Shown here: positions 23,551 through 33,814 of the stretch, piece by piece
Layout of the letters: every line of letters starts with the position of its first letter
How positions within the stretch are numbered: the stretch's first letter is position 1
Program-made: the position numbers and the translations under genes
Notes under the pieces: model-generated
Seen by the model: the letters and a program-made list of their open reading frames with translations, nothing else
Databases searched by the model: none
What the model was told of the DNA's origin: nothing
NCBI RefSeq assembly: GCF_030027245.1
Contig: NZ_JASERT010000001.1
Coordinates: forward strand, 1,447,001-1,511,000
Direction of reading: 5' to 3'
Length of the DNA: 64,000 bases
Origin: Asticcacaulis sp. EMRT-3
GTDB taxonomy: Bacteria; Pseudomonadota; Alphaproteobacteria; Caulobacterales; Caulobacteraceae

Positions 23551-26500
23551 GTGAAGACAACGGGAGCCAGCCCTCACATGAAAAAAAGCTGGGCCTTTCC
23601 GGCCGCCTGACCAAGGCGACTTTGCGCTCACCCCTGACGCCTCTGTTTCTGATCGTCGCCATACTGGTGGGCCTGCTGGCCGTCATGTCGATCCCGCGCG
23701 AGGAAGAGCCGCAGATCAGCGTGCCGATGATCGACATCTCCGTCGCCGCACCGGGCATGAAGGCGGTCGATGCCGAGCAACTGATCGCCAAACCGCTCGA
23801 AACCATCGTCAAGAGCATCAATGATGTCGATCATGTCTATAGCTTCATCGACGACGACAAGGTGCTGGTGACGGCGCGCTTCAAGGTCGGCACCGACCCC
23901 GATAATGCCGCCATCCGCGTTCAGGAAAAACTGAGCGCCAATATGGATCGCCTGCCGGTGGGCATAGCCCCGCCGCTGGTGCAGACGCGCGGCATCAATG
24001 ATGTGCCCGCCATGATCATCACCCTGTCGCCGAAGCCCGGCACGGGCAATGAACTTAATGACACGGCGCTGTATAATCTGGCCGAAAAGTTGCGCGGCGA
24101 ACTGGCCAAGGTCGAGAATGTCGGCCTGACCTTTATCGTCGGCGGACGCCCCGAAGAAATCCGCATCGAGCCCGATGCCGCCGCCATGACCGCCCACGGC
24201 GTATCGCTCGATGCCCTGATGAATGCCGTCAAGGGCGCCAATACCAGCTTCCCGGCCGGTTCCATTCGCCAGAACGCCGAGGCCGTCAGCGTCACGGCAG
24301 GCCAGACCCTGCAAACCGCCACCGATGTCGGCATGATCACCGTGCCCTCGGTCACCGGCGATACGGTGCTTGTCCGCGATGTCGCCACCGTGGTTCAGGC
24401 CCCGCGCGAAGACCAGTCGCACGTCTTTCGCTATTCGCACCTCGCCAATGGCACCTGGGTGCAAACCCCGGCTGTCTCCCTGGCCATCGCCAAGCGCAAG
24501 GGCGCCAATGCGGTGGTTCTGTCAGGCGCGGTGCTGCAACGTGTCGAGAGCCTGAAGGGTTCGCTGATCCCCGATAATGTGCAGGTATCGGTGACGCGCG
24601 ACTATGGCCACAGCGCCAATGACAAGGCCAATGAACTGCTGTTCCACCTGGCCCTGGCCACGGTGTCGATCGTCATCCTGATCGGCTTTACCATCGGCTG
24701 GCGCGAGGCAGGCGTGACCGCCGTGGTCATCCCGACCACCATCCTGCTCACCATGTTCGCCTCATATCTGATGGGCTATACGATCAACCGCGTCAGTCTG
24801 TTCGCCCTGATCTTTTCCATCGGCATACTGGTGGACGACGCCATCGTCATGATCGAGAACATCTCACGCCACTGGGGCATGAATGATGGCCGGTCGCGGT
24901 TCGACGCCACGGTCGATGCGGTGGCCGAGGTCGGCAACCCGACCGTCATCGCCACCCTGACCGTGGTGGCCGCCCTTCTGCCCATGCTGTTTGTGTCGGG
25001 TCTGATGGGCCCCTATATGGCCCCCATTCCGGTCAATGCCTCAGCGGCCATGATCTTCTCCTTCTTCGTCGCGGTGATCCTGGCCCCGTGGCTGATGATC
25101 CGCTTTGCCCGCAAGACCCTGAAGGCTGGCGAGCACGCAGGCCATGCCCACGATCATGAAGGCTTTATCGGCGTCATCTATCGCCGCGTGGCCTCCAGCA
25201 TCATCAAGGATAAAAAGAGCGCCGGGCTTTTTCTGGCCGCTGTCGGCATCGCCACCCTGCTGGCCTGCTCCGCCTTCTATTTCAAGGCGGTGACGGTCAA
25301 GCTTTTACCGTTCGACAACAAGTCCGAGCTTCAGGTGATTGCCGACCTGCCCAGGGGCACCTCGCTCGAAACCACCCAGCGCATCCTCAATCAGGCGGCG
25401 CAGATCACGACCCAGATGAAGGAGGTCGAGGCCATCGATTCCTATGCCGGCACCGCCGCGCCGTTTAATTTCAACGGTCTGGTGCGCCACTATTATTTTC
25501 GAACCAATCCCGAACAGGGTGATCTCAATATATTGCTGGCCCCCAAGGACAAAAGATCGCGCGAAAGCCACGCCATCGCCATCGACCTGCGCAACCGCCT
25601 GAAGGCGATTGCCCTGCCCGCCCACGGCGTGCTGAAGGTGGTCGAAGCGCCACCGGGGCCGCCGGTCATGGCCACCCTGCTGGCGGAAGTGTATGGCCCC
25701 GACGCCGCCACGCGCCGCACCGTGGCCGAAAAGATCAAGGCGATCTACAAGTCGATCCCCTATATTGTTGATGTCGATGACAGCTATGGGGTGGCCCCGC
25801 CGAAACTGGCGATTGTCACCAACCGTCACCGCCTCGAAGCGCTGAATGTTTCTGATGGGCAGGTCTATGCCTCATTGAGCGCCCTAATGAACGGCCAGGT
25901 GCTCGGCTATTCCGACCGGGGCGATGGCCGCGATCCGCTTGAAATCTCGCTGCGCCTGCCGCAGTCCGAGCGCACCTATGATCAGGCGCTGCAATCCATG
26001 CCGGTGGCCGCCTCCACCGGGCCTGCGGGCACGCGGCTGGTGTCGCTGGGCGAGGTAACGACCGCCACCCAGACCACCGGCTCCACCCATATCTATCGCC
26101 GCGATGGTCGCAATGTCGATATGATCATGGGCGAAATGGCCGGCAAATATGAAGCGCCGATCTACGGGATTCTGGCGGTGGATAAGGCGATCAAGAATGC
26201 CGACTGGGGCAAGCTGCCCACACCCGCCATCCGCCTGCATGGCCAGCCCGAAGACGAAAGCCACGCCACGGTTCTGTGGGACGGCGAATGGGAGATCACC
26301 TGGGTCACCTTCCGCGATATGGGTGCCGCCTTCGGCGTGGCCCTGCTCGGCATCTATGTGCTGGTGGTCGGCCAGTTCAAAAGCTTCAAACTGCCTCTGG
26401 TCATCCTGACGCCGGTGCCCCTGACCCTGATCGGCATTGTCATCGGTCATATGCTGTTTCACGCGCCGTTTACGGCCACATCGATGATTGGCTTTATTGC

Positions 26501-26837
26501 GCTGGCGGGGATCATTGTGCGAAACTCGATCCTGCTCGTCGATTTCATCCGTCATGCCGACAAGTATGACAGCGACGGCCATAAGCGCCCCTTGCAGGCC
26601 ATCCTGCTCGATGCAGGTGCCACGCGCTTCAAGCCGATCCTGCTGACGGCCCTGGCGGCCATGATCGGGGCCAGTGTCATCCTGACCGATCCGATCTTTC
26701 AGGGTCTGGCCATTTCGCTGCTGTTCGGGCTTTTTTCCTCAACCCTTTTGACAGTGCTGGTCATTCCCGCCATCTATGTCGTCATGCGGGGTGATTCCAC
26801 GGTGGGCGATTCGGCGAGTAAAGGCGTCAACTCATGA
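23547..26837 (+). CDS. RND-family efflux pump inner-membrane permease
   Basis: 1096 residues, slightly longer than the usual 1020-1050. TM1 near 35-50 is followed by the first large periplasmic loop, TM2-6 with the proton-relay pair in SIGILVDDAIVMIENISRHW, a cytoplasmic connector with HAGHAHDHEG, TM7, the second porter loop and TM8-12. The hydrophobe-amphiphile type (AcrB/MdtC-like) is more likely than heavy-metal CusA because the methionine-rich CusA motifs are not evident. Its operon with rhodanese and an SqrR-like regulator suggests export of a sulfur-related or sulfide-induced toxic compound. Confidence 0.9.
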   Translation: MSEDNGSQPSHEKKLGLSGRLTKATLRSPLTPLFLIVAILVGLLAVMSIPREEEPQISVPMIDISVAAPGMKAVDAEQLIAKPLETIVKSINDVDHVYSFIDDDKVLVTARFKVGTDPDNAAIRVQEKLSANMDRLPVGIAPPLVQTRGINDVPAMIITLSPKPGTGNELNDTALYNLAEKLRGELAKVENVGLTFIVGGRPEEIRIEPDAAAMTAHGVSLDALMNAVKGANTSFPAGSIRQNAEAVSVTAGQTLQTATDVGMITVPSVTGDTVLVRDVATVVQAPREDQSHVFRYSHLANGTWVQTPAVSLAIAKRKGANAVVLSGAVLQRVESLKGSLIPDNVQVSVTRDYGHSANDKANELLFHLALATVSIVILIGFTIGWREAGVTAVVIPTTILLTMFASYLMGYTINRVSLFALIFSIGILVDDAIVMIENISRHWGMNDGRSRFDATVDAVAEVGNPTVIATLTVVAALLPMLFVSGLMGPYMAPIPVNASAAMIFSFFVAVILAPWLMIRFARKTLKAGEHAGHAHDHEGFIGVIYRRVASSIIKDKKSAGLFLAAVGIATLLACSAFYFKAVTVKLLPFDNKSELQVIADLPRGTSLETTQRILNQAAQITTQMKEVEAIDSYAGTAAPFNFNGLVRHYYFRTNPEQGDLNILLAPKDKRSRESHAIAIDLRNRLKAIALPAHGVLKVVEAPPGPPVMATLLAEVYGPDAATRRTVAEKIKAIYKSIPYIVDVDDSYGVAPPKLAIVTNRHRLEALNVSDGQVYASLSALMNGQVLGYSDRGDGRDPLEISLRLPQSERTYDQALQSMPVAASTGPAGTRLVSLGEVTTATQTTGSTHIYRRDGRNVDMIMGEMAGKYEAPIYGILAVDKAIKNADWGKLPTPAIRLHGQPEDESHATVLWDGEWEITWVTFRDMGAAFGVALLGIYVLVVGQFKSFKLPLVILTPVPLTLIGIVIGHMLFHAPFTATSMIGFIALAGIIVRNSILLVDFIRHADKYDSDGHKRPLQAILLDAGATRFKPILLTALAAMIGASVILTDPIFQGLAISLLFGLFSSTLLTVLVIPAIYVVMRGDSTVGDSASKGVNS

Positions 26838-27139
26838 GGCAAGATACCTCCCCTATGGTGTTGGCGGCCAATGCTCAGAAGGCGACGCGCCTGCTGAAGC
26901 TGATGGCCAGCGAACAGCGCCTGATGATTCTGTGCAAGCTGAGCGACGGCGAGCAAAGCGCCGGTGAACTGACCGAACTGGTGGGCTTAAGCCAGGGCGC
27001 GGCCTCTCAGCACCTGCAAAAGATGCGCGCCGAGGGTCTGGTCGAAACGCGGCGCGACGCCCAGACCATCTATTACCGCCTGGACGACGACGCGGCCCGT
27101 CAGGTGATCGACCTGCTCTGCACCATCTACGGCAATTAG
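26834..27139 (+). CDS. ArsR-family regulator, SqrR/BigR-like persulfide sensor candidate
   Basis: 101 residues with a winged helix: RLMILCKLSDGEQSAGELTELVGLSQGAASQHLQKMRAEGLVETRRDAQTIYYRL. Two cysteines only, C34 in helix 2 and C96 in the last helix. BigR and SqrR use a helix-2 and a last-helix cysteine to form a tetrasulfide link when persulfide rises, releasing DNA. C34 matches; C96 appears one helical turn before the remembered position of the second one. Last gene of the operon (4-bp overlap), so it would be autoregulated through the ATTC-N8-GAAT site at 22112. Confidence 0.85.
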   Translation: MRQDTSPMVLAANAQKATRLLKLMASEQRLMILCKLSDGEQSAGELTELVGLSQGAASQHLQKMRAEGLVETRRDAQTIYYRLDDDAARQVIDLLCTIYGN

Positions 27140-27241
27140 AGTTTCATGCACCTCGAAAGCATGACGAAACGGTTATAACTGTTTTCTTATTTTATTCTGC
27201 TTACTGCCTTTGGCGATATGTAGGCAATTCGAGAAGGTGCC

Positions 27242-29800
27242 GTGCACGAAATCGACGCGAACACCCCACCGGATTCATCACAGCAGGTCGCAGACGCACC
27301 TGTGCAGGCCAGCGCCTATCTGGCGGCGATCATCGATTCATCCGACGACGCCATTGTCGGCAAGAATCTCCACAGTGTCATCACCTCATGGAATTCATCG
27401 GCGGAACGGATCTTCGGCTATAGCGCTCAGGAAGCCATCGGCCAGCCGATCACCCTGATCATCCCGCCGGAACTGCGCAGCGAAGAAGACGCGATCATCA
27501 CGAAGATCAGGGCCGGTCAGCGCGTCGAGCATTTCACCACCGACAGGCTGACCAAATCGGGCCAGATCGTCAATGTGTCGATCACCGTATCGCCGATCCG
27601 TGACGCGGCGGGGCGAATCATTGGTGCCTCCAAAATCGCACGCGACATGACCGCCCAGAAGCGCGCCGAAGTCCGTCGCATGGCACTGACGCGCCTGACC
27701 GACGACATCCGCGACCTGAACGAGGCTGAAGACATCGCCTTCGCCGCCGCCCGGATTCTGGGCGAAACCCTCCAGATCAGCCGCGTCGGTTACGGTCTCA
27801 TCGACACGGTCAGCGAAACCATCACCATCGAGCGTGACTGGAACGCGCCGGGCATCAAAAGTCTGGCGGGCGTGCTGCACTTTCGTGATTACGGCTCCTA
27901 TATCGAAGATCTCAAGCGCGGTGAAACCGTCGTGTTCGCCGATGCCGAAAAGGATCCGCGCACCGCACACATGGCGGCGGCGCTCAAAGCGATCAGCGCG
28001 CAGTCGGTCATCAATATGCCCCTGACCAATCGCGGGCAGTTCGTGGCCCTGCTCTACCTTAATCATGTTACGGCACGCGACTGGCCCGAAGACGATCTGG
28101 CCTTCGTGCGCGAAGCCGCCGAACGCACGCGCATCGCCTCAGACCGCGCGCGCGTCAGCGCCGAATTGCGCCAGAGCGAGTCGCGTCTGCGCGATCTCAA
28201 TAGCCAGCTCGAGGGTCGGGTGCGCGAAGCCCTGGCCGAGCAGCGGGTTCTGGCCGACATTCTGGAATCGACCGATGCCTACGTGCAGGTGGCCGATAAC
28301 GCTCTCAACTGGCTGGCGATCAACCGCGCCGCCAGCGAAGAATTCGAACGCATCTATGGCGTCCGCCCGAAGGTGGGCGACAATATGCTGGAAGCGCTGC
28401 GCCACATTCCCGAACAGCAGGCGACGGTCGAACAGGTCTGGCGACGCGCCCTGACGGGTGAGGCCTTTACCCTCGTCGCGCAATATGGCGATCCCAGGAT
28501 CGACCAGCGCTTCTATGAAATGAAGTTCAACCCGCTCTACAATGAAAACGGCCAGCAGGTCGGGGCCTATCAGTTCGTTTTTGATGTCAGCGAACGTATG
28601 CGCAGCGAGGCCCGGCTGCGCGAGGCCGAAGACCAGTTGCGTCAGGCGCAAAAAATGGAAGCTGTCGGCCAGTTGACCGGCGGCGTGGCCCACGATTTCA
28701 ACAATATGCTGGCCGTCGTTTCGGGCTCGCTGGAACTGCTCGACCGCCGCACCACCATCGGCGATCCGCGCGCCAAGAGCCTGATTTCCTCGGCGCTGGA
28801 GGCGGCGCGCCGCGCCGGCAGCCTGACCCAGCGCCTGCTGGCCTTTTCGCGCCAGCAGCCACTGAAGCCCGATGTGACCGACGCCAACAGGCTGGTGGCT
28901 GGCATGTCGGATCTGTTTCGTCATTCGCTCGGTGCCGACATCCAGCTTGAAACCGTGCTGGCTGGCGGCCTGTGGCGGCTGCATGTCGATCAGAATCAGC
29001 TTGAAAACGTTCTGCTCAATCTCGCCGTCAATGCACGCGACGCCATGCCGGGCGGCGGACGCCTGACCATCGAAACGCAAAACGCCCATCTCGACCAGCG
29101 CTATACGGCCAGAGAGGTCGGCCTCGCGCCGGGGCAATATGTGATGATCGCCATCACCGATACAGGTTCGGGCATGACTCCCGACGTCATCGCCAAGGCG
29201 TTCGATCCGTTTTTCACGACCAAGGAGGTGGGCAAGGGCACGGGCCTCGGCCTCAGCCAGGTCTATGGCTTTGTCAAACAGTCAGGCGGTCACATCAAGA
29301 TCTATTCCGAGTCCGCTCAGGGCACGACCATCAAAATCTACCTGCCGCGCCACACCGGCGACCCACTGGACACGCCCGATGACGAGGATACGCACAGCCT
29401 GCCCGCAGCCGAGGGCCGTGAACTGATCCTTGTTGTCGATGATGAAGATCTGGTGCGGCAGTTTTCCACCGCCGCCCTGAGCGATCTCGGCTATCGCGTA
29501 CTCGAAGCCAACAATGCGCGTACCGCCCTGACCCTGCTGAAGGACAGGCCGGACATCGACCTTTTGTTCACCGACATCGTCATGCCGGACATGAATGGCC
29601 GTAAGCTGGTTGATCTGGCGCACGAACATCGCCCCGGCCTGCCCGTTATCTACACCACCGGCTATACGCGCAACGCCATCGTCCATAATGGCGTGCTCGA
29701 TGCAGGCGTCGAACTGATCGGCAAGCCCTTCACCCTGGAAGAACTGGCAACCCGGGTCAGGAACGTCCTTGACCGGGCGGCGCTTGACCGTCAGGGCTGA
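27242..29800 (+). CDS. Hybrid sensor histidine kinase (PAS-GAF-PAS-HisKA-HATPase-REC)
   Basis: 852 residues, GTG start with GAGAAGG upstream. PAS 1 (about 20-140) includes [13 protein letters not shown] and [22 protein letters not shown] (about 150-300); a short coiled coil; PAS 2 (about 330-450); a HisKA dimerisation helix with [11 protein letters not shown] (phospho-His); HATPase_c with N, G1 (DTGSGM) and G2 (GKGTGLGLS) boxes; and a C-terminal receiver with [14 protein letters not shown]. No membrane helices, so it senses a cytoplasmic signal. No partner regulator is adjacent. The signal is unknown; a flavin-LOV cysteine motif (NCRFLQ) is not seen. Confidence 0.88.
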   Translation: MHEIDANTPPDSSQQVADAPVQASAYLAAIIDSSDDAIVGKNLHSVITSWNSSAERIFGYSAQEAIGQPITLIIPPELRSEEDAIITKIRAGQRVEHFTTDRLTKSGQIVNVSITVSPIRDAAGRIIGASKIARDMTAQKRAEVRRMALTRLTDDIRDLNEAEDIAFAAARILGETLQISRVGYGLIDTVSETITIERDWNAPGIKSLAGVLHFRDYGSYIEDLKRGETVVFADAEKDPRTAHMAAALKAISAQSVINMPLTNRGQFVALLYLNHVTARDWPEDDLAFVREAAERTRIASDRARVSAELRQSESRLRDLNSQLEGRVREALAEQRVLADILESTDAYVQVADNALNWLAINRAASEEFERIYGVRPKVGDNMLEALRHIPEQQATVEQVWRRALTGEAFTLVAQYGDPRIDQRFYEMKFNPLYNENGQQVGAYQFVFDVSERMRSEARLREAEDQLRQAQKMEAVGQLTGGVAHDFNNMLAVVSGSLELLDRRTTIGDPRAKSLISSALEAARRAGSLTQRLLAFSRQQPLKPDVTDANRLVAGMSDLFRHSLGADIQLETVLAGGLWRLHVDQNQLENVLLNLAVNARDAMPGGGRLTIETQNAHLDQRYTAREVGLAPGQYVMIAITDTGSGMTPDVIAKAFDPFFTTKEVGKGTGLGLSQVYGFVKQSGGHIKIYSESAQGTTIKIYLPRHTGDPLDTPDDEDTHSLPAAEGRELILVVDDEDLVRQFSTAALSDLGYRVLEANNARTALTLLKDRPDIDLLFTDIVMPDMNGRKLVDLAHEHRPGLPVIYTTGYTRNAIVHNGVLDAGVELIGKPFTLEELATRVRNVLDRAALDRQG

Positions 29801-29815
29801 AAGGCCTGCCTTGCC

Positions 29816-32770
29816 CTATTGCGTCCTGATCTGGCCGGGATCCACAATATCACTGGTGGCGGGCGGCGTGGTGACCGTGACCGGTGCCACATAGCGCGTC
29901 GCCAGCCAGCCATCGAGCGCGTCAGGCGCAATCGCGGTCTGCGGCTGGAAGGCCTCCGACGCCATATAGTCGAACAGGGAACGCCTCAGCGACGGCGCAC
30001 CGGCATGGCCGGACAGGCCCGCTTCGCTGAGGTCGAACGATGTCGCCATCAGCCTGCCCTGCCCCACCCGGCATTCAAACAGCATGGCCAGACGCAGATT
30101 GCGGTTCCAGTCGTCGATCGGCTGCACCACAGGCGTCAGGTCACGCGGCAGGGCCTCGACATTCATCGCTGTGGTTCTGGCCAGCAGGTCGCTCCATTGC
30201 CAGTCGCAATGCGCCTCGGTCGGGAAACCGCGCAGCGCCGCATGATCGGCGTCATTAAGCAGGCCCAGCATCCAGGTGCGCCTGGGGTTCATCAGGCGGT
30301 TCCAGAACACCGGCACCGTCGTCAGGGCCAGATCGGGCACCGGCTGATCGGGTGCCCCCGACAGGAACAGGACGCGCCCGCCCGCCGCCAGAGCCGCCTT
30401 CGCCGCATCCCACGACGCGGTGACGGTCACGCCCTCCGGCACGGACGCCTTCACCTCTGCCGGATAGAGCCAGAACGGCCAGCTATTGCCAAACGCCGTG
30501 CCTTGCAGCGCCACCTCCAGCCGGTAGGCCGCCGGGGCGGGCAGATGGGCAAGCGCCATCGTCACCGTGCCGAGCGCCAGATTCTTGCCGCGCGGCACAT
30601 CGCGCACCGGCAGGACGCCCGACGCCACGGCCTTGCCCGCTGCATCCGTGATGCGCCAGACGGGCGCGATGCCTTGAAGCGGCGCGGGGCCATAATGGGC
30701 CAGCTCGATGTCGGCGCTTAAGGTCTGGTCGCTGGTGAACACCCGGTCTTTCAGCCGCGCCAGCGGCACGGTGGCGCCGTTATACTGGCGGAACGCTTCG
30801 GGCGTCACATAGCCTTTTTCTTCCCAGAAGGCGTCGAGCATGCCGATCAGCGCCCCGCCCTGCCCCAGATAGTCGTGCAGGTCGAGCAGTTCATAACCCG
30901 AATAGGAGGGCGTGCGCAGATTGGCCTCGATCTCCTCCTTGTAACAGGCGACCTGAAACCGGCCAGATGCCTGCGCCAGCGCCTTGTTGCGCGGCAAAAG
31001 CCCATGTTCCTCGGCGGAATCGCGCATGATGATATAGTTGCCAGGGTGCATATAGGGTTCTTTGCCCGAACCGATGCCATCGGCGAAGGCGGCGTAATCC
31101 CCTTTGCCGGAAAACTTGTCGATGACGGAAAAATCGGGATAGGCGCACCATTGCCCGACCTCGTGGCCGATGCAGGGAAGGCTTGCGCCCTGCCGCACCT
31201 TGCGCAAACTCTCTTCGTAATCGGAACCGAACCAGCCTCTGGGACCGCGCGCCAGCCCGCCGGTAATGAGATAGTCGGCGGCGAACGGCGTGCCCGGCCC
31301 GCCCGGCGGCGGCGCCCAACGGCCCGTCCCGTCCGTATAGAGGCGGCGCGGATCGGCTTCGCGCCACGCCCTGTCCCAACCCGGAAGCTGTTCGGCGTAA
31401 TGGCCGGCGGGCTCATTACTTGCGGCCAGCATGATCAGCGACGGGTGATTGCCATAGGCTTTCAGCAGACGCTGCGTCTCATCGTTCAGCACGGCCAGCA
31501 TCTTGCCATCGGGATCGAAGCTGTTCCACATGCCGCATTCGGGCTGGAGGTAGAAACCGGCCTCGTCGGCAGCGATGAAGGCGGCTTCGGGCGGGCACCA
31601 CGAATGGAAGCGGATGCCGTTCAGCCCCCAGTTTTTGCAGATGGCGATGATGCGCGCCCATGTCGCCACATCGGTGGCCGGATAGCCGGTCAGCGGGAAA
31701 CCGCCGCCATCATGGGTGGCGCGAAAATTCAAAAGCTCGCCATTCAGGCGGATATATTGGCCGTCAGCCCTGATCTCGCGCATCCCGAAGCGCACGTCGC
31801 GGCGGTCGTCGGCCTGCGGCCCCGTCAGGATCACGCTTAAGCTTTGCAGCACAGGCGTGAATTCCGACCAGGCCTGCGCGTCCGGCATGGGCACATCCAG
31901 CACGGCCTCGGCGCCATCCTTCGTCCAGTTGACCGGCACGGACACCGCGCCCGCCTTCAGCACGCCCTTGCCCGGCTTGCCAGTCAGATTGCCAAGGCGC
32001 ACGCGCACCCGCGCCGATTTCGCGGCCAGATCGGGGAAAACCTGCACATCGTCGATCCATACCGGCGTGGTGGCGGCCAGTTCGATCCGCCCGACAATGC
32101 CGTTCCAGGTCGCGCCTTCAGCGTCCGACACCGAATGGCCGTCCGGGCGGTAGGGCGGGTCCTGCATCCGGTTGTCGATGCGGATCGACAGGCGGTGCTT
32201 TCCGGGTGTCAGCAGGCCGAGATCGACATCGTGCGGCGCGACCAGCGAACGATTGCTGCCCGCCAGCCGGTCGTCGATATAGACATCGGTGCGCCAGCGC
32301 GTGCGCTCAAGGCCCAGCGTAACGCGCTTGCCCGCCCACGCCGCCGGAATATCTATGTCGCGCTGATACCAGGCGACGCCAAGATAGTGACGCACCGGCT
32401 GCGACAGATAGGGCACTTCGACATGGCTGGGCTGTGTATAGGCCTTATATTGCGGCAGCAGATACCAGCGCATGTCGCGCGGCAGGGCGGCCACGAACTG
32501 GGTTTCGGCGGTGATCTCATCGCCATAGCCCTGCGTTTGCAGAATACCGGGCAGTTGAATATCGGCCTCGCCCGTCAGATGACGCCCAAACCAGCCCGAC
32601 GTTACGCCTTTATCGTCGCGGTCAAGCGCGAACCGCCATGTCCCGGCCAGCGATAAGGCCCCTTCGCTGACGGGCTGGGCCGGAACCGAACGGGCATAGA
32701 GGGCCAGCGTAGCGGCGGCAGCGCCGCCCGCAGCCAGAAAGGCGCGGCGGTTCAAGGGGGCTTGGGTCAT
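29816..32770 (-). CDS. GH2 family beta-glycosidase, probably Tat-exported
   Basis: 984 residues. The N-terminus NRRAFLAAGGAAAATLAL is a twin-arginine-type signal. GH2 sugar-binding jelly roll (about 40-235), immunoglobulin-like domain (about 240-330) and TIM barrel follow, with acid/base E453 in MLAASNEPAGHY and nucleophile E537 in CIGHEVGQW. A long C-terminal region (about 650-984) carries further beta-domains. GH2 includes beta-galactosidase, beta-glucuronidase, beta-mannosidase and others; the substrate cannot be fixed here. It is divergent from the SDR-GntR pair, with an AT-rich palindrome just upstream. Confidence 0.85.
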   Translation of the reverse strand: MTQAPLNRRAFLAAGGAAAATLALYARSVPAQPVSEGALSLAGTWRFALDRDDKGVTSGWFGRHLTGEADIQLPGILQTQGYGDEITAETQFVAALPRDMRWYLLPQYKAYTQPSHVEVPYLSQPVRHYLGVAWYQRDIDIPAAWAGKRVTLGLERTRWRTDVYIDDRLAGSNRSLVAPHDVDLGLLTPGKHRLSIRIDNRMQDPPYRPDGHSVSDAEGATWNGIVGRIELAATTPVWIDDVQVFPDLAAKSARVRVRLGNLTGKPGKGVLKAGAVSVPVNWTKDGAEAVLDVPMPDAQAWSEFTPVLQSLSVILTGPQADDRRDVRFGMREIRADGQYIRLNGELLNFRATHDGGGFPLTGYPATDVATWARIIAICKNWGLNGIRFHSWCPPEAAFIAADEAGFYLQPECGMWNSFDPDGKMLAVLNDETQRLLKAYGNHPSLIMLAASNEPAGHYAEQLPGWDRAWREADPRRLYTDGTGRWAPPPGGPGTPFAADYLITGGLARGPRGWFGSDYEESLRKVRQGASLPCIGHEVGQWCAYPDFSVIDKFSGKGDYAAFADGIGSGKEPYMHPGNYIIMRDSAEEHGLLPRNKALAQASGRFQVACYKEEIEANLRTPSYSGYELLDLHDYLGQGGALIGMLDAFWEEKGYVTPEAFRQYNGATVPLARLKDRVFTSDQTLSADIELAHYGPAPLQGIAPVWRITDAAGKAVASGVLPVRDVPRGKNLALGTVTMALAHLPAPAAYRLEVALQGTAFGNSWPFWLYPAEVKASVPEGVTVTASWDAAKAALAAGGRVLFLSGAPDQPVPDLALTTVPVFWNRLMNPRRTWMLGLLNDADHAALRGFPTEAHCDWQWSDLLARTTAMNVEALPRDLTPVVQPIDDWNRNLRLAMLFECRVGQGRLMATSFDLSEAGLSGHAGAPSLRRSLFDYMASEAFQPQTAIAPDALDGWLATRYVAPVTVTTPPATSDIVDPGQIRTQ

Positions 32771-32797
32771 GTGTGGCCTTCCTGTTTTTCAACTTTG

Positions 32798-32816
32798 CAA
32801 TATATATTATATATTG
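32798..32816. promoter_or_regulatory. AT-rich palindrome upstream of GH2 (candidate operator)
   Basis: CAATATATATTATATATTG is a perfect 9-1-9 dyad about 30 bp before the GH2 start. Its core ATATATATTA-T-ATAT recurs, with one change, upstream of the sugar porter and GH35 operon (38556-38574). Confidence 0.5.
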
Positions 32817-32850
32817 ACGCTGTTGTTTTCAATCCTATAACGGGCTTATA

Positions 32851-32998
32851 CCAAGCTGCGATGCTTTGACTCATCGCAGCTTGGCAAGCGCGACTGCGCG
32901 TCGCCGCGGATGCGGCGAGCCATGCGGCGCTTGAGCTGCAAAAAAATGCGAATACCAACTTGCACCCAAATAGGTTCTGGGCTGCGCAAGTTGGTATT
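32851..32998. repeat. Composite palindromic repeat R4, copy A
   Basis: Two perfect 13-bp inverted repeats bracket a conserved middle: CCAAGCTGCGATG/CATCGCAGCTTGG (32851-32884) and AATACCAACTTGC/GCAAGTTGGTATT (32951-32998). The middle (32884-32939), on the opposite strand, matches 50607-50662 at 50 of 56 positions. Confidence 0.75.
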
Positions 32999-33028
32999 AG
33001 CTGCGGGTTTACGAGCATAGGGTGGATC

Positions 33029-33766
33029 ATGCGCTTCAAGGACAAGGTCATCATCATCACCGGCGGACTGGGCGGCATCGGTCTGGCCTGCGCCCGGCAA
33101 TTTGCCTGTGAAGGCGCAAACCTCATGCTCGTCGAACCCAAGGCCGCCCCTGACAATCCGGCCATCGACGATCTGCAAAGCCTGGGCGCGCCCGCCGTGG
33201 TGATGGCCGCGTGCGATGTGTCGGTCGAGGCCGAGGTGGTGGCGGCCTGCGCCACGGCCCTGCACCGCTTTGGCCGCCTCGACGTGGTGGTCAATGTAGC
33301 CGGGGCCATGATCTATAAGCCGATCATCGACCTGACCGGCGCGGACTGGCAGCATTATCTGGGCGTCAATCTGATGGGGGCTGTCCATTTCACGCGCGAA
33401 GCCTTCCGCCACATGAAGGCGGGCGGCGCCATCGTCAATGTGTCGAGCATCCACGCCTTTCAAACCTCGGCCAATGTCGCCCCCTATGCGGCGGCCAAGG
33501 CGGCGCTCACTTCGCTGACCCGCACTGCCGCCATCGAAGGCAAGCCGCTGGGCATCCGCGCCAATGCCGTCCTGCCCGGCGCGATTGATACGCCCATGCT
33601 GTGGGCCAGCCCCAATATCCAATCGGGCGCAGAAGTGCTTTTGCCCGAAGATGTCGGCCAGCCTGAAAACATCGCCGCCGCCGTCGCCTTTCTGGCCAGC
33701 CCGGAGGCGGCCTTCATCACCGGATCGAGTCTGGTGGCCGATGGCGGGCGTCTGGCCAAGCTCTGA
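33029..33766 (+). CDS. SDR-family NAD(P)-dependent oxidoreductase
   Basis: 245 residues from the ATG at 33029, which has GGTGGA upstream; an in-frame ATG at 32960 lies in the R4 repeat and lacks a ribosome site. Cofactor motif TGGLGGIG (about 10-17), NVAG near 90, catalytic S in VNVSSIHA and Y-x3-K in APYAAAKAAL. An acidic or basic choice for NAD versus NADP is unclear. Placed between GH2 and a GntR regulator, it likely oxidises a sugar or sugar acid released by the neighbouring glycosidases. Confidence 0.85.
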   Translation: MRFKDKVIIITGGLGGIGLACARQFACEGANLMLVEPKAAPDNPAIDDLQSLGAPAVVMAACDVSVEAEVVAACATALHRFGRLDVVVNVAGAMIYKPIIDLTGADWQHYLGVNLMGAVHFTREAFRHMKAGGAIVNVSSIHAFQTSANVAPYAAAKAALTSLTRTAAIEGKPLGIRANAVLPGAIDTPMLWASPNIQSGAEVLLPEDVGQPENIAAAVAFLASPEAAFITGSSLVADGGRLAKL

Positions 33767-33814
33767 TGATGGTCGTCTGTTGTATTGCCGCCATATCGTG
33801 ATAATCAGGCGGAC

